64,000 bases of DNA from Rhodopirellula sp. P2 (GCF_028768465.1 NZ_CP118225.1:4507001-4571000); one strand, 5' to 3'; positions 55,395 to 64,000 are shown, counted from the first letter of the stretch. The notes: generated by a model from the letters alone, not told the origin. Made by a program: numbers and translations.

Positions 55395-56726
55395 ATGATC
55401 CACACCATTCTCTTTCGAGCGTTGACGATTTCGGTTGTCTTCGGTCTGACAACGGCCTCCTCGGCCGACTATTCCAAACCTCGAATGATCGTGACGACCG
55501 ATTTGGGTGCCGACCCAGACGATGATCAGTCGTTGGTTCGATTGCTGGTCAGTGCCAACGAATTCGACATCGAAGGTCTCGTCGTTTCCACCGGATGCTG
55601 GAAGAAGACGCAGAGCAACACCAAGATGCTGGACAAAATCGTTGATGCTTACGGCGAATGCTACGACAACCTCAAAGTTCACGCGGACGGATTCCCGACA
55701 CCGGACTATCTGCGTTCGATCTCGGTCATGGGACAACTCGGCTATGGCATGAGCGATGTGGGCGATGACAAAGACTCGCCCGGATCGGACATGATCATCG
55801 CCTCGGCGGACAAGGATGATCCACGCCCGATTTGGATCGGCGGTTGGGGCGGCAACAACAATGTCGCTCAAGCGATCTGGAAAGTCCGCAAGACACGATC
55901 AAAAGCCGAACTCGAGAAGTTTCTTTCAAAGCTGCGCGTCTACGACATTCTCGGCCAAGATGACGCGGGAGCGTGGATTGCCAAAAACTACCCGCAAGTT
56001 TTCTACATACGAGCAACGAAGGTTTACGGTTGGCAGCCGCCAAAGAATGGCGACTACCAACAGAATGACATTCAAAGTCATGGACCGCTGGGCGCCGTTT
56101 ATCCGGACACCAAGTGGGCGACCGAAGGTGATTCGCCTGCGTTCATGCACGTTTATCCGAATGGCCTGAACGATCCCGACCAGATCGACCAAGGCGGTTG
56201 GGGCGGACGATTCAGCTTCCAAAAGAAGACCGGCATCAAAAGCATGTCGGGCGTGAAGGGGGAAGAGCGTCAGTTCGATCCCTACGAGATGTGGGGAAAC
56301 ACATCCGATGGAACCGGCGCGATCAAACGCTGGAGCAAAGGCTACAACAACGACTTCGCAGCACGGATGGATTGGAGCATCACGAACAAGTACTCCGAAG
56401 CGAATCATCACCCGATTGCCGTTTTGAACGGTGACAGGACTCGCGATGTGATGCAAATGTCCGCGGAGGCTAGTGCGAGCGTTTCGCTGAGTGCGAAGGG
56501 TACCAGCGATCCAGACAACGATTCGATCAGCTACTCATGGTCGATCTACCAAGAGCCATCCACCTACAAAGGGAAGGTCTCGATGGAAGACGCATCCTCC
56601 GAGACCGCCAAAATCTCGGTGCCAAAAGACGCGGCGGGTAAGACGATTCATGTGATTTTGGAGATTCATGACGACGGCCAGCCCAGCCTGCACGCCTATC
56701 GCAGAATGATTTTGGAGGTGCGGTAA
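55395..56726 (+). CDS. Secreted nucleoside-hydrolase-like protein (DUF1593 / Sde182 family), copy B
   Basis: The in-frame ATG at 55329 overlaps the preceding gene, but ATG 55395 begins a compact signal peptide (MIHTILFRALTISVVFGLTTASSAD), so I choose it; 443 aa. The Asp cluster is TTDLGADPDDDQSLVRLLVSAN. Further family blocks are WIGGWGGNNNVAQAIWK, QDDAGAWIAKNYP and GGWGGRF. A C-terminal Ig-like domain (about 350-443, DPDNDSISYSW...LHAYRRMILEV) follows. A paralogue of copy A, C and D in the same strand-consistent run. Confidence 0.87.
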   Translation: MIHTILFRALTISVVFGLTTASSADYSKPRMIVTTDLGADPDDDQSLVRLLVSANEFDIEGLVVSTGCWKKTQSNTKMLDKIVDAYGECYDNLKVHADGFPTPDYLRSISVMGQLGYGMSDVGDDKDSPGSDMIIASADKDDPRPIWIGGWGGNNNVAQAIWKVRKTRSKAELEKFLSKLRVYDILGQDDAGAWIAKNYPQVFYIRATKVYGWQPPKNGDYQQNDIQSHGPLGAVYPDTKWATEGDSPAFMHVYPNGLNDPDQIDQGGWGGRFSFQKKTGIKSMSGVKGEERQFDPYEMWGNTSDGTGAIKRWSKGYNNDFAARMDWSITNKYSEANHHPIAVLNGDRTRDVMQMSAEASASVSLSAKGTSDPDNDSISYSWSIYQEPSTYKGKVSMEDASSETAKISVPKDAAGKTIHVILEIHDDGQPSLHAYRRMILEVR

Positions 56727-56851
56727 ACAGTTCGGTAGAAACACTCGGGCAGAACCAGGTGAGCCGTTTGGGCATTCGCCCCGGTTGTGCAAGCGAGCAA
56801 CAAGGCTTGCCACAAGAGTTCCAGTTCCGAAAGACTCCTGCCGGCTTGCTT
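56725..56851 (-). repeat. Dispersed intergenic repeat, copy 4 (inverted)
   Basis: Read on the minus strand it shows AAGCAAGCCGGCAGGAGTCT at one end, then AACCGGGGCGAATGCCCAAACGGCTCAC, as in copies 1 and 5. It follows the stop codon of copy B and separates it from the epimerase gene. Confidence 0.75.
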
Positions 56852-56980
56852 CATTAAATAGAGGCGTAAGGGAGGTGATTGGCTTCGATCCGATCTTCAC
56901 CTTTTGTGGCCGGAGAACACAACACAATTTCTCCAACCAATCGGTCGGCTGATGCCGCCACCACACCAGCGAGACAGGAA

Positions 56981-57862
56981 ATGCGAATACTTTTCACAGG
57001 CGGTTCCGGCAAAGCGGGACGCCACGTTGTCAGGCACCTGGCTGACCAGGGTCACACGGTGATGAATCTGGACCTCGTGCCGGCCAACATCGATGGCGTT
57101 TGGGACATGACGGTCGATCTCACGGATGCGGGACAAGTCTTCTCAGCAATGTCTGGAATCGTTGGCTTCGATGATTTGGAGTCGGGCAATTCAACGCCCA
57201 AGTTTGATGCCGTGGTTCACTTCGCCGCCGTGGCTCGCATTCAGTTGCGGGCCGATCCGGAATGCTATCGCATCAACACAGCGTCGACCTACAACATCTT
57301 GGAGGCCGCGGTGAAGCTCGGCATTCCCAAGGTCCTGTTTGCTTCGTCCGAGACCACCTATGGGGTCTGCTTTGCTCATGGGGAAGTCAAACCGGAATAC
57401 ATCCCTGTGGATGAACAGCATCCCACGGTCCCGCACGACGCTTACGCGATGTCAAAGGTCTGCAACGAGGTCTGCGGCCGTAGCTTTCAAGCTCGATCGG
57501 GAACCGACATTTACGCCTTGCGAATCAACAACGTGATCGAGCCACATGAGTACACGAGTCTGGTCCCGGTTTGGAGCGGCGATGCGGCGTGTCGGCGTCG
57601 CAACCTCTTTGCGTACATCGACACCCGTGATCTGAGTCACTTCGTCGACTGTGCGCTCGCAATGGATGGACTGGGTTACCAAGTGTTCAACGTTGCGAAC
57701 GAAGATTCCTCGGTTGGCATGCCGAGTGCCGATGTGATCGCGGATTTTTATGCTGGCGTCCCGCAGCGACGCGAGTTGGGCGAGTTCGAAACGTTCTATT
57801 CCATCGACAAGGCGAAGGGGTTGTTGGGCTTTGCGCCGCAGTCTCGCTGGAGAAACGCATGA
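56981..57862 (+). CDS. NAD-dependent epimerase/dehydratase (extended SDR), 293 aa
   Basis: Rossmann motif TGGSGKAGRHVV (about 5-16), the Asp of DLVP that prefers NAD, VHFAAVARI, and the catalytic SSE...YAMSK triad (Ser/Tyr/Lys) are all present. It most resembles sugar-nucleotide epimerases or uronate dehydrogenases. ATG 56981 follows GACAGGAA and is preferred to the frame-open start at 56879. Its position between nucleoside-hydrolase-like genes suggests that it processes a sugar released by them, but its substrate is not clear. Confidence 0.87.
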   Translation: MRILFTGGSGKAGRHVVRHLADQGHTVMNLDLVPANIDGVWDMTVDLTDAGQVFSAMSGIVGFDDLESGNSTPKFDAVVHFAAVARIQLRADPECYRINTASTYNILEAAVKLGIPKVLFASSETTYGVCFAHGEVKPEYIPVDEQHPTVPHDAYAMSKVCNEVCGRSFQARSGTDIYALRINNVIEPHEYTSLVPVWSGDAACRRRNLFAYIDTRDLSHFVDCALAMDGLGYQVFNVANEDSSVGMPSADVIADFYAGVPQRRELGEFETFYSIDKAKGLLGFAPQSRWRNA

Positions 57863-57937
57863 CGCTTTCCCCACCGCCGATCAAACCTCGCTTCGTCAAT
57901 AGTCCACCACTCATCCCCCAACTTGGAAGGACGTCCC

Positions 57938-59371
57938 GTGCCGTTTTTGTCCCGTTTAATTGTGTTGCTTTTTCTCTGTGTGACTCCGGCGTTCGCCAGG
58001 GTTGCAAACGCCGACAAGCCTCGTCTCTTTGTTCTGACTGACATCGAAAATGAGCCGGACGACGCCATGTCGTTGGTCCGTTTGCTGACCTATGCCAACC
58101 AGATCGATATCGAGGGGTTGGCCGCGACGACTTCGGTGCACCAGCAACGGCGGACCGCGCCGGATCGGATTCGCCGAATCGTCAAAGCTTATGGTGAGGT
58201 TCGTGACAACTTGGAAAAGCACGAATCGGGGTTCCCGACGGAGGACGAACTTCTCAATCGCGTGACCGAAGGCCTTGCCGTGTATGGCATGCAAGGTGTT
58301 GGTGAAGGCAAGGACTCTGATGCTTCGAACGATTTGATCGAGGCGGTCGATCGCGATGACCCGCGGCCGATCTGGGTCACGGCATGGGGCGGCCCAAGCG
58401 TGCTGGCTCAGTCACTGTGGAAGGTGCGAGAGACTCGCAACGCGGACGAACTGAAAGCGTTCATTCAGAAAATTCGCGTCTATACGATCTCGGACCAGGA
58501 CGATAGCGGACCGTGGATACGGGAGCAGTTTCCGGATCTGTTCTATGTCGCCAGCCCAGGGTTCTATCCCGGCGGAGCCTATCAGCATGCGACTTGGAGT
58601 GGGATCAGCGGCGACTTCTTTCACGCTCGTTGTGATGGAGCGGATTTCTCGTTGGTGACCAATGAATGGCTCGACAAAAACATTCGTCGCAAAGGACCGC
58701 TTGGCAAAGAGTACCCGCTTTGGGAATACCTGATGGAAGGCGACACTCCGTCGTTTCTGAACTTGATCGACAATGGTTTGAACGAACCGGAACATCCAGA
58801 TTGGGGTGGATGGGGCGGCCGTTACGAGTTCTACACACCGCGAACGCAGAAGTGGTTCTTGCAGGCCGAGACTCGTCCGTTTTGGTCCAACGCGGAAGAC
58901 GAAGTGTTGGGAACAGACGGTCGTTGGCACCGAGGCAACCACGAAACGATTTGGAGATGGCGGGAGGCTTACCAAAACGACTTCGCCGCCCGAATGGACT
59001 GGACGATTCAATCAGTCGAAGATGCGAATCATCCGCCCGTTGTGAAGTTGGCTCACGCCGCTCGTCTGACCGCGAAAAAAGGCGAGGTCGTCGAATTGAG
59101 TGCGGAGGGATCAAGCGATCCCGACGGCGATTTGCTGTCCTACGAATGGTTCTACTACCCTGAAGCGGGAAGCTTTCTTTGTTCGAGTGGCACGAATGCT
59201 CGTCCTGTCGCAATCAATGGCTTTGACAACGTGACGGCTTCGTTCACCGTTCCGACGCGGACTGTGATGCCACCGGGCACCGGTACGATGCACTTCATCG
59301 TGGCGGTCACGGATCATGGTTCTCCTCGACTGACCCGCTACGCCCGTGTGATTGTGGATGTGGTGAAATGA
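57938..59371 (+). CDS. Secreted nucleoside-hydrolase-like protein (DUF1593 / Sde182 family), copy C
   Basis: GTG 57938 preceded by GGAAGGA (57924-57930) is chosen, 477 aa. Signal peptide about 1-23 ([15 protein letters not shown]). Asp cluster [22 protein letters not shown], where one Asp position is Glu relative to copies A and B. Further blocks: [30 protein letters not shown] and GGWGGRYE, and a C-terminal Ig-like domain ([11 protein letters not shown]...[12 protein letters not shown]). Its closest sister in this window is copy A (shared TTSVHQ and ISDQDDSG). It overlaps the next gene by 4 bp. Confidence 0.87.
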   Translation: MPFLSRLIVLLFLCVTPAFARVANADKPRLFVLTDIENEPDDAMSLVRLLTYANQIDIEGLAATTSVHQQRRTAPDRIRRIVKAYGEVRDNLEKHESGFPTEDELLNRVTEGLAVYGMQGVGEGKDSDASNDLIEAVDRDDPRPIWVTAWGGPSVLAQSLWKVRETRNADELKAFIQKIRVYTISDQDDSGPWIREQFPDLFYVASPGFYPGGAYQHATWSGISGDFFHARCDGADFSLVTNEWLDKNIRRKGPLGKEYPLWEYLMEGDTPSFLNLIDNGLNEPEHPDWGGWGGRYEFYTPRTQKWFLQAETRPFWSNAEDEVLGTDGRWHRGNHETIWRWREAYQNDFAARMDWTIQSVEDANHPPVVKLAHAARLTAKKGEVVELSAEGSSDPDGDLLSYEWFYYPEAGSFLCSSGTNARPVAINGFDNVTASFTVPTRTVMPPGTGTMHFIVAVTDHGSPRLTRYARVIVDVVK

Positions 59372-60657
59372 CAAATCGTTTGCTGCTTTGTCTGCTGTTT
59401 TTGGGCGTTTCGGTAGTGCAGAAACGGGACGTTGCTGCGCAGGATGCTCCGGCCTCTGGCGTCAGCGAACTTCATCGAGTGATCGTCTCGACCGATATCG
59501 GCGGGACGGACCCGGATGACTTCCAGTCGATGGTGCATTTGCTGTTGTACGCTGATGTGCTGGACATCGAAGGTCTCATTTCCTCGCCGTTTGGTGATGG
59601 TCGAAAAAGCGACATCCTGCGAGTGATCGATTGCTATGAGGCGGACTATCCCAATTTGAGGACGCATTCCGAACGCTATCCAGCCGCTGATCAACTTCGC
59701 TCGCTCACGAAACAAGGTGAAACCGAGCGGGCTCCGTACGCGGGCTTTCGAAAATCGACTGAAGGATCAAACTGGATCGTCGAGTGCGCTCGCCGCGAGG
59801 ATCCGCGTCCCCTGCATGTCTTGGTGTGGGGTGGTTTGGAGGACTTAGCTCAGGCACTGCATGACGCGCCAGACATCTTGCCAAAGTTGCGTGTTCACTG
59901 GATTGGCGGGCCGAACAAGAAGTGGTCCGCTGACGCGTACCAGTACCTCGTCGATCACCATCCGGAGTTATGGATGATCGAATCCAACTCCACCTACCGA
60001 GGCTGGTTCGTTGGCGGAAACCAGTCTGGTGATTGGGGCAACAAACGTTTCGTTGGATCCAAGGTCGCCGGCAGAGGGAAACTGGGCGACTTTTTTGTGC
60101 TTCAAATGGCCGACATCAAAATGGGTGACACACCCACGGTTGCTTGGTTGTTGCACGGAGATCCATCGGATCCATCCAAACCCAGTTGGGGTGGACGCTT
60201 TGTCCGGGCTTGGGAACGGCCGACGATGCGTCTTGACCGTATGCCAGTCCAAAGTGATCAGATGGAAGTCTTTGGTGTTTTGGAATTGGTGCTCGCGATC
60301 GACTCGAACGCTGCTCCGTCGAAGGCTGTTTTGGTGGTCGAGAACCAGCGTTTGGAAGGTCACCTCGGCGAGGACTCGGCAGTTCATTTTCGGTTTTGTC
60401 CGAAGGCTGCCAAGCGATATGACTTTCGAATCGAGAGCGATTCAAAAAAGCTGGATGGACAGCGAGGATCGATCACCGTCGTGAACCCGTCATCAGAGCT
60501 TGCCGACGATCCGTCAGCGGACTTGCCGAATTGGTGGACGGACGATCCAGCCATGAAGTCATCGGAAGGTCCTCACAGAGGAGCCAAAACGGTCAATCGT
60601 TGGCGGGAAGATTACCTGCGTGATTTTGAGTCGCGGTTGAATCGCTGTCTTCCCTGA
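59368..60657 (+). CDS. Secreted nucleoside-hydrolase-like protein (DUF1593 family), divergent copy D without the Ig-like domain
   Basis: Starts within the stop of copy C (4-bp overlap). Signal peptide about 1-24 ([15 protein letters not shown]). The Asp cluster [23 protein letters not shown] keeps the Asp residues. Instead of the Ig-like domain, the C-terminal third (about 290-395) is a strand-rich segment ([21 protein letters not shown]...), with a Trp-rich tail. It lacks the GGWGGRYE form but has PSWGGRFV. At 429 aa it is the most divergent member and may have a different substrate. Confidence 0.85.
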   Translation: MTNRLLLCLLFLGVSVVQKRDVAAQDAPASGVSELHRVIVSTDIGGTDPDDFQSMVHLLLYADVLDIEGLISSPFGDGRKSDILRVIDCYEADYPNLRTHSERYPAADQLRSLTKQGETERAPYAGFRKSTEGSNWIVECARREDPRPLHVLVWGGLEDLAQALHDAPDILPKLRVHWIGGPNKKWSADAYQYLVDHHPELWMIESNSTYRGWFVGGNQSGDWGNKRFVGSKVAGRGKLGDFFVLQMADIKMGDTPTVAWLLHGDPSDPSKPSWGGRFVRAWERPTMRLDRMPVQSDQMEVFGVLELVLAIDSNAAPSKAVLVVENQRLEGHLGEDSAVHFRFCPKAAKRYDFRIESDSKKLDGQRGSITVVNPSSELADDPSADLPNWWTDDPAMKSSEGPHRGAKTVNRWREDYLRDFESRLNRCLP

Positions 60658-60720
60658 GAGACGACCCAACAGCGATTGTCTGTGACAAATCCCCGTGTTT
60701 GTGCCCCTCGAATGGAATTG

Positions 60721-60849
60721 CTAAGCAGGTACGCAGGTGTCATCGGGTATGTGAGCCGTTGGCGTTAGCCACGGTTTTCACGCGCAACCGGGGCGAACGC
60801 CCAAACGGCTCACATGGTTGTGCCCGATCATTCCAGCCGACCTGCTTAG
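60721..60849 (+). repeat. Dispersed intergenic repeat, copy 5, with 10-bp terminal inverted repeats
   Basis: CTAAGCAGGT at 60721-60730 and ACCTGCTTAG at 60840-60849 are perfect inverted ends of a 129-bp element. Inside are GTGAGCCGTT and its near-complement AACGGCTCAC, so most of the element can fold. It is the best-preserved intact copy in the window. Confidence 0.88.
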
Positions 60850-60874
60850 TGGTCTGTCACGACTTGTTTTTAGG

Positions 60875-60940
60875 GTAGTGGACGAGGCGACGAGTCCTTG
60901 GATTTGACGCCAGTTCAGGACTCGTCGCCTCGTCCACTAC
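60875..60940. terminator. 24-bp perfect inverted repeat, probable bidirectional terminator or mobile palindrome
   Basis: GTAGTGGACGAGGCGACGAG(TCCT) at 60875-60898 is fully complementary to 60917-60940, with an 18-nt loop. There is no T-tract after the right arm, so it may act as a bidirectional stop or be a mobile repeat. Confidence 0.6.
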
Positions 60941-61128
60941 GATCAACCCTCACTTTTAGCTTTGACAGCCCACTAGGAAGACTGGCGTGAGTTCTCCGGA
61001 ACGATTGTTGCAGGTTTTCGCTGGGTGTTGACGGTGGAAGGTTGGTCGATCTAGACATTGTCAACAAAGGCACGCACCAGCATGGATGCCTCTTTGATAA
61101 ATATGCCTTGTCGGGGACCGCGAAAAGC

Positions 61129-62403
61129 ATGGACCAGTTCTCTTCTTATCCTGCCGAGATGGCGTCGGTTCTCTCAAAGCAGTGGGAATCGCGAGGTTTC
61201 CCGTTGGACTTGCTCCCTCCGAACGCGTCGTTGGTTTCGTTGCTGGATGTTTGCTATCAAGCCAGCTTGTTGCGGGAAGAGGACGCGCCGGTTCGTTGTC
61301 GGGTGATTTACGCCAATCGCACGCACCTGAAATCGATCACGACCGAACAGTCTCGACCTCATGTTTTGTCGTTTTCTGAGCCTGCCACGCTCAGTCCCCA
61401 CAATTTGAGGAAACTGTACGCGGCGGCGGATTTCTATCGCGCTGCCTTGGCTGTCACCACCGCTGAAGACGGAACCCTGGTGATCTGGGGCTTGGTGGTG
61501 ACGGGAACCGAATGGGTCAATCGAGTCGAAGGCAGCCGGTTCGATGGTGTTTCCTTGCCGCCCAACTTGGTCGTTCATGCGATTCGGCCGGGGCATTTGG
61601 TGGCGTCATCGGGCTACATGCGTGTTTTGGAAACCAATCAAGGGCAGTTGTTGATTGATGGCTTTGATCCGTTTCGGTCCACCTGGATCTCAAGCCGGTT
61701 TGCCAGTGTCCGAGAAGAACTCGTGCGTCGTGTTCCTGAGGACCACGCGGGTGATGCAGGCAAGACCAAAGTCTGCGAATCGTTCGTGCGAGACCTTGCG
61801 CAGAGTGTTGTGCGGCGAGTGTTGCGTCTGGTTCGAAACCGTCGCCACGGTGGGTTGATGGTCGTGTTACCAAATGGATCGCATGAGGATGGGACCTGTG
61901 AACAATGGTTGCGGTTCCGTGTGCAATTTCAATCCGATGATTCGACCCTGCTCTACCACGAAATGATGCAGCGTTTGATGACTCGGGCGTTGGCAGTCGC
62001 CAGGACGCGGCAGTTGGCCGTTTTGACTTGGAGCGACTACCAACAGTTCCGCGACGCCGAACTGCGACGCTTCGATGATCAGTTGATCGATTTCAGTCAT
62101 TTTCTCGCGGACATGATGACGGTCGATGGTGCCTTGATTCTGGATCACAGCTTTCGATTGATTGGCTTTGGTGGTGAGATTCTGGGTGACACACCGGTCC
62201 AAAACATTCACCGTGCCATCGACATTGAGGGCCATCAAACCGTGGTGGAACCAGCCGACTCGGCGGGGACCCGGCATCGGTCTGCCTACCGGTTGGTCAA
62301 TGGGTTGAACCATGCGATCGCGGTGGTGGTTTCGCAGGATGGTGATGTCCGTTTTGTTGCCCACCACAACGACCAATTGACCTACTGGCCGTATCTTCCC
62401 TGA
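61129..62403 (+). CDS. DAC-fold (diadenylate-cyclase-like) protein, 424 aa, possible nucleotide sensor
   Basis: The C-terminal 110 residues match the DAC fold: DGA at 333-335 (TVDGALILD) and RHR at 382-384 (GTRHRSAYRLV), with the strand pattern HAIAVVVSQDGDVRFV after it. The N-terminal 310 residues are a separate alpha/beta region I do not recognise. I recall DAC-like sensor families (such as DACNV) of about this size in bacteria, and this may be one; with both motifs intact it could instead be a real cyclase. ATG 61129 is preferred over the TTG at 61042. No membrane helix. Confidence 0.75.
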   Translation: MDQFSSYPAEMASVLSKQWESRGFPLDLLPPNASLVSLLDVCYQASLLREEDAPVRCRVIYANRTHLKSITTEQSRPHVLSFSEPATLSPHNLRKLYAAADFYRAALAVTTAEDGTLVIWGLVVTGTEWVNRVEGSRFDGVSLPPNLVVHAIRPGHLVASSGYMRVLETNQGQLLIDGFDPFRSTWISSRFASVREELVRRVPEDHAGDAGKTKVCESFVRDLAQSVVRRVLRLVRNRRHGGLMVVLPNGSHEDGTCEQWLRFRVQFQSDDSTLLYHEMMQRLMTRALAVARTRQLAVLTWSDYQQFRDAELRRFDDQLIDFSHFLADMMTVDGALILDHSFRLIGFGGEILGDTPVQNIHRAIDIEGHQTVVEPADSAGTRHRSAYRLVNGLNHAIAVVVSQDGDVRFVAHHNDQLTYWPYLP

Positions 62404-62559
62404 CGACGATCTGTGCAAACTTCAGTTGAACCGCCGAGCCCCAATCGTGGCGTGCAACCCTCCGATCACTGGAGCGGAGAGGCGAAACCGTTGACCACAC
62501 GCCGAAAGGCAGCTATTGTCAATCGCTTATCGACGATGAGTCACTCCGAGGATTGAGAT

Positions 62560-62886
62560 TTGGCAAAGGCAACGAAGAAGAAAACCTGCGACGCTTCACC
62601 AGTGCAGCTGAAGAGCGACCCCACGGCAGAAGACTTTGCCAAACTTGCCTGGGCGATTGCGCACCCGGCGCGGGTGCAAATTGTTCGCTTCCTGATTGGT
62701 CGGGAAGCCTGCATGTGTGGCGAGATTGTCAATCAGTTGCCGTTGGCTCAATCCACTGTCTCACAGCACCTCAAAATCTTGAAGGAAGCGGGATTGATTC
62801 AAGGTGAAGTGGATGGCCCCAAAGTCTGCTACTGCATCAACGACGAACGGTTGCAGCAACTCAAAACGTTCGTCGGCGAGTTGTAA
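62560..62886 (+). CDS. ArsR-family winged-helix metal-responsive regulator, 108 aa
   Basis: A homodimeric repressor type with the helix-turn-helix LPLAQSTVSQHLKILKEAGL. The Cys pair in REACMCGEI lies at the metal site position of the ArsR/SmtB group (ELCVCDL in classic ArsR), so an As(III), Sb(III) or similar thiol-binding metal sensor is plausible. TTG start at 62560. No arsenic-resistance gene is beside it in the window; a lipoprotein gene starts 3 bp after its stop. Confidence 0.88.
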   Translation: MAKATKKKTCDASPVQLKSDPTAEDFAKLAWAIAHPARVQIVRFLIGREACMCGEIVNQLPLAQSTVSQHLKILKEAGLIQGEVDGPKVCYCINDERLQQLKTFVGEL

Positions 62887-62889
62887 CGC

Positions 62890-64000
62890 ATGACCAACTG
62901 CTTGCCCGTTTCAAATCAAGCGATTCAGTTTGCCTGCACGAATCGGGTTGGCTGCTTCATCCGGTTCATTTCTTGGCTGCTGATCACGTTGGCCGGTTGC
63001 GTCATTCAGGCAGCCACGCCAGGTGACTACTTTGCCATTCGCGTTGTGGATGCTGACACGGGCCGTGGCATTCCGTTGGTCGAATTGCGAACGACCGATC
63101 ACAATCGCTACTTCAGCGACAGCAACGGTTATGTCGCGTTCTTCGAACCGGGGTTGATGGACCAACAGGTCTGGTTCGACGTCGGAAGCTGGGGCTACGA
63201 AAGTCCGGCGGGCCCCTACGGGACGAAGGGAGTTGCCTGGAAAACCACACCGGGCACGGAAGCGGTGTTGAAACTGGAACGCCAGAATTTGGCCGAGCGG
63301 TTGTATCGACAAACCGGTGTGGGCATCTACCGAGACACGGTTCTGCTCGGCAAGAAACCGCCATTGCCGGTGCCACTGATCAACGCCCAGGTGACAGGTT
63401 GTGATTCGGTGCAAACTGCGATTTATCGAGGTCGCATGCGATGGTTTTGGCAAGACACCAACCAAGTTGAATTCGCGTTGGGGAGCTTCCGCATGACAGG
63501 GGCCACGTCACCGTCGCCCCAAAACATGAACGCTGACAACGGCATCCCGCTAAAATACTTCGTTCGCGAGCCGAACGGATTTGCGAAGGAGTTGGCCCGG
63601 GTCAAACAGGCTACGTCACATCCGATTTGGGTTGATGGAATGATGGTTGTTCGCGACGAGCAAGGTCACGAACGATTGGTGGCTCGCTACGTTGCCGCCC
63701 GCAAGGATTTTTCGGTTGCGCAGATGGGGATGATGATTTATGACGATTCAGAAGATGTCTTCATCGAACATGCTCGCCTTCCACTGCCAACCCAATCGCG
63801 TCTGTTTCCGAAAGACCATCCCGTTCGCGGCAATGTCAATGGCCGGGAATATTTCTACATCGGAACGCCCCCGAACGTTCGCGTTCCTGCTGACTTTGAA
63901 TCCGTTTTGTCACCGGGCAGCTACCAGGGTTTGACATGCTTTGACGGAGAAGGGGGAATCGATCGAGATGACGACGGACGCATTCTGTTCTCCTGGAAGA
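62890..64000 (+). CDS. Predicted lipoprotein, N-terminal 370 aa of a gene running off the right edge
   Basis: ATG 62890, three bases after the ArsR stop, opens a frame that stays open to the window end. A hydrophobic signal with a lipobox-like LITLAGC (about residues 32-38) suggests lipidation. Then comes a carboxypeptidase-regulatory-like beta domain (RVVDADTGRGIPLVELRTTDHNRYFSDSNGYVAF). Later parts look strand-rich with no motif I know. Close spacing suggests co-transcription with the ArsR gene. Only the N-terminal part is visible. Confidence 0.8.
   Translation, partial: MTNCLPVSNQAIQFACTNRVGCFIRFISWLLITLAGCVIQAATPGDYFAIRVVDADTGRGIPLVELRTTDHNRYFSDSNGYVAFFEPGLMDQQVWFDVGSWGYESPAGPYGTKGVAWKTTPGTEAVLKLERQNLAERLYRQTGVGIYRDTVLLGKKPPLPVPLINAQVTGCDSVQTAIYRGRMRWFWQDTNQVEFALGSFRMTGATSPSPQNMNADNGIPLKYFVREPNGFAKELARVKQATSHPIWVDGMMVVRDEQGHERLVARYVAARKDFSVAQMGMMIYDDSEDVFIEHARLPLPTQSRLFPKDHPVRGNVNGREYFYIGTPPNVRVPADFESVLSPGSYQGLTCFDGEGGIDRDDDGRILFSWK

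Larger units (their letters stand above)
60658..61128. other. Intergenic region with a TIR-bounded repeat and a long hairpin, no gene seen
   Basis: It holds a dispersed repeat (60721-60849) and a 24-bp inverted repeat (60875-60940). A TTG-started extension of the next gene reaches 61042 but looks spurious. The hairpin probably ends the DUF1593 operon transcript. Confidence 0.6.

Overview
The window looks like the chromosome of a planctomycete of the Rhodopirellula/Pirellulaceae type. The signs are a PSCyt/PSD1 planctomycete cytochrome gene next to a DUF1501 gene, an ISAzo13-family ('Rhodopirellula-type') transposase, Tat-exported Gfo/Idh/MocA oxidoreductase, several secreted nucleoside-hydrolase-like (DUF1593) proteins, and many dispersed palindromic intergenic repeats. 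No rRNA, tRNA or CRISPR array was recognised. All names come from reading the translations; no database was searched.

1-5.8 kb is an integron gene-cassette array. Seven attC-like sites of 86-95 bp (57-151, 614-704, 1163-1253, 1636-1726, 2722-2807, 3228-3320, 5166-5255) each pair an ...AAC left core with a GTT... right core, with paired inner boxes in which the left arm carries an extra unpaired base. Each is followed within about 7-35 bp by a small same-strand gene of unknown function. An eighth site at 5799 is cut off. No integrase is in the window, so it is either the distal part of an integron or an integrase-less cluster. One cassette gene is split by a complete 1,328-bp ISAzo13-family element with a TAA target duplication; its transposase needs a -1 frameshift on an A8 run.

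5.8-9.6 kb is repeat-rich: a hairpin terminator, a dispersed repeat copy, the C-terminal remnant of an IS91-like transposase, and a 545-bp tandem array of about 4.2 copies. 9.6-13.4 kb (minus strand) is a three-gene operon: membrane protein, KAS III-like ketosynthase, flavin monooxygenase.

13.9-38 kb is mostly housekeeping: PSCyt/PSD1 plus DUF1501, a secreted peptidase-like protein, an oxidoreductase, a cyclophilin PPIase, ispF, a lone fliD, two small Tyr-rich secreted proteins, a type IIA topoisomerase A/B pair, shikimate kinase, a DAC-domain (diadenylate cyclase-type) protein and methionine aminopeptidase. 39.3-45.3 kb encodes a secretin-like N-domain protein with GspE/PilB ATPase and GspF/PilC membrane protein.

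45.5-60.7 kb looks like one physiological unit: an AraC regulator divergent from a zinc alcohol dehydrogenase, a complete ribose system (rbsD, rbsB, DUF2291, rbsA, rbsC, rbsK), and directly overlapping rbsK a run of four secreted nucleoside-hydrolase-like proteins, a fifth internally deleted one, and an NAD-dependent epimerase. I read it as a periplasmic riboside-cleaving and ribose-import locus. The window ends with a second DAC-domain protein, an ArsR regulator and a lipoprotein gene running off the right edge.
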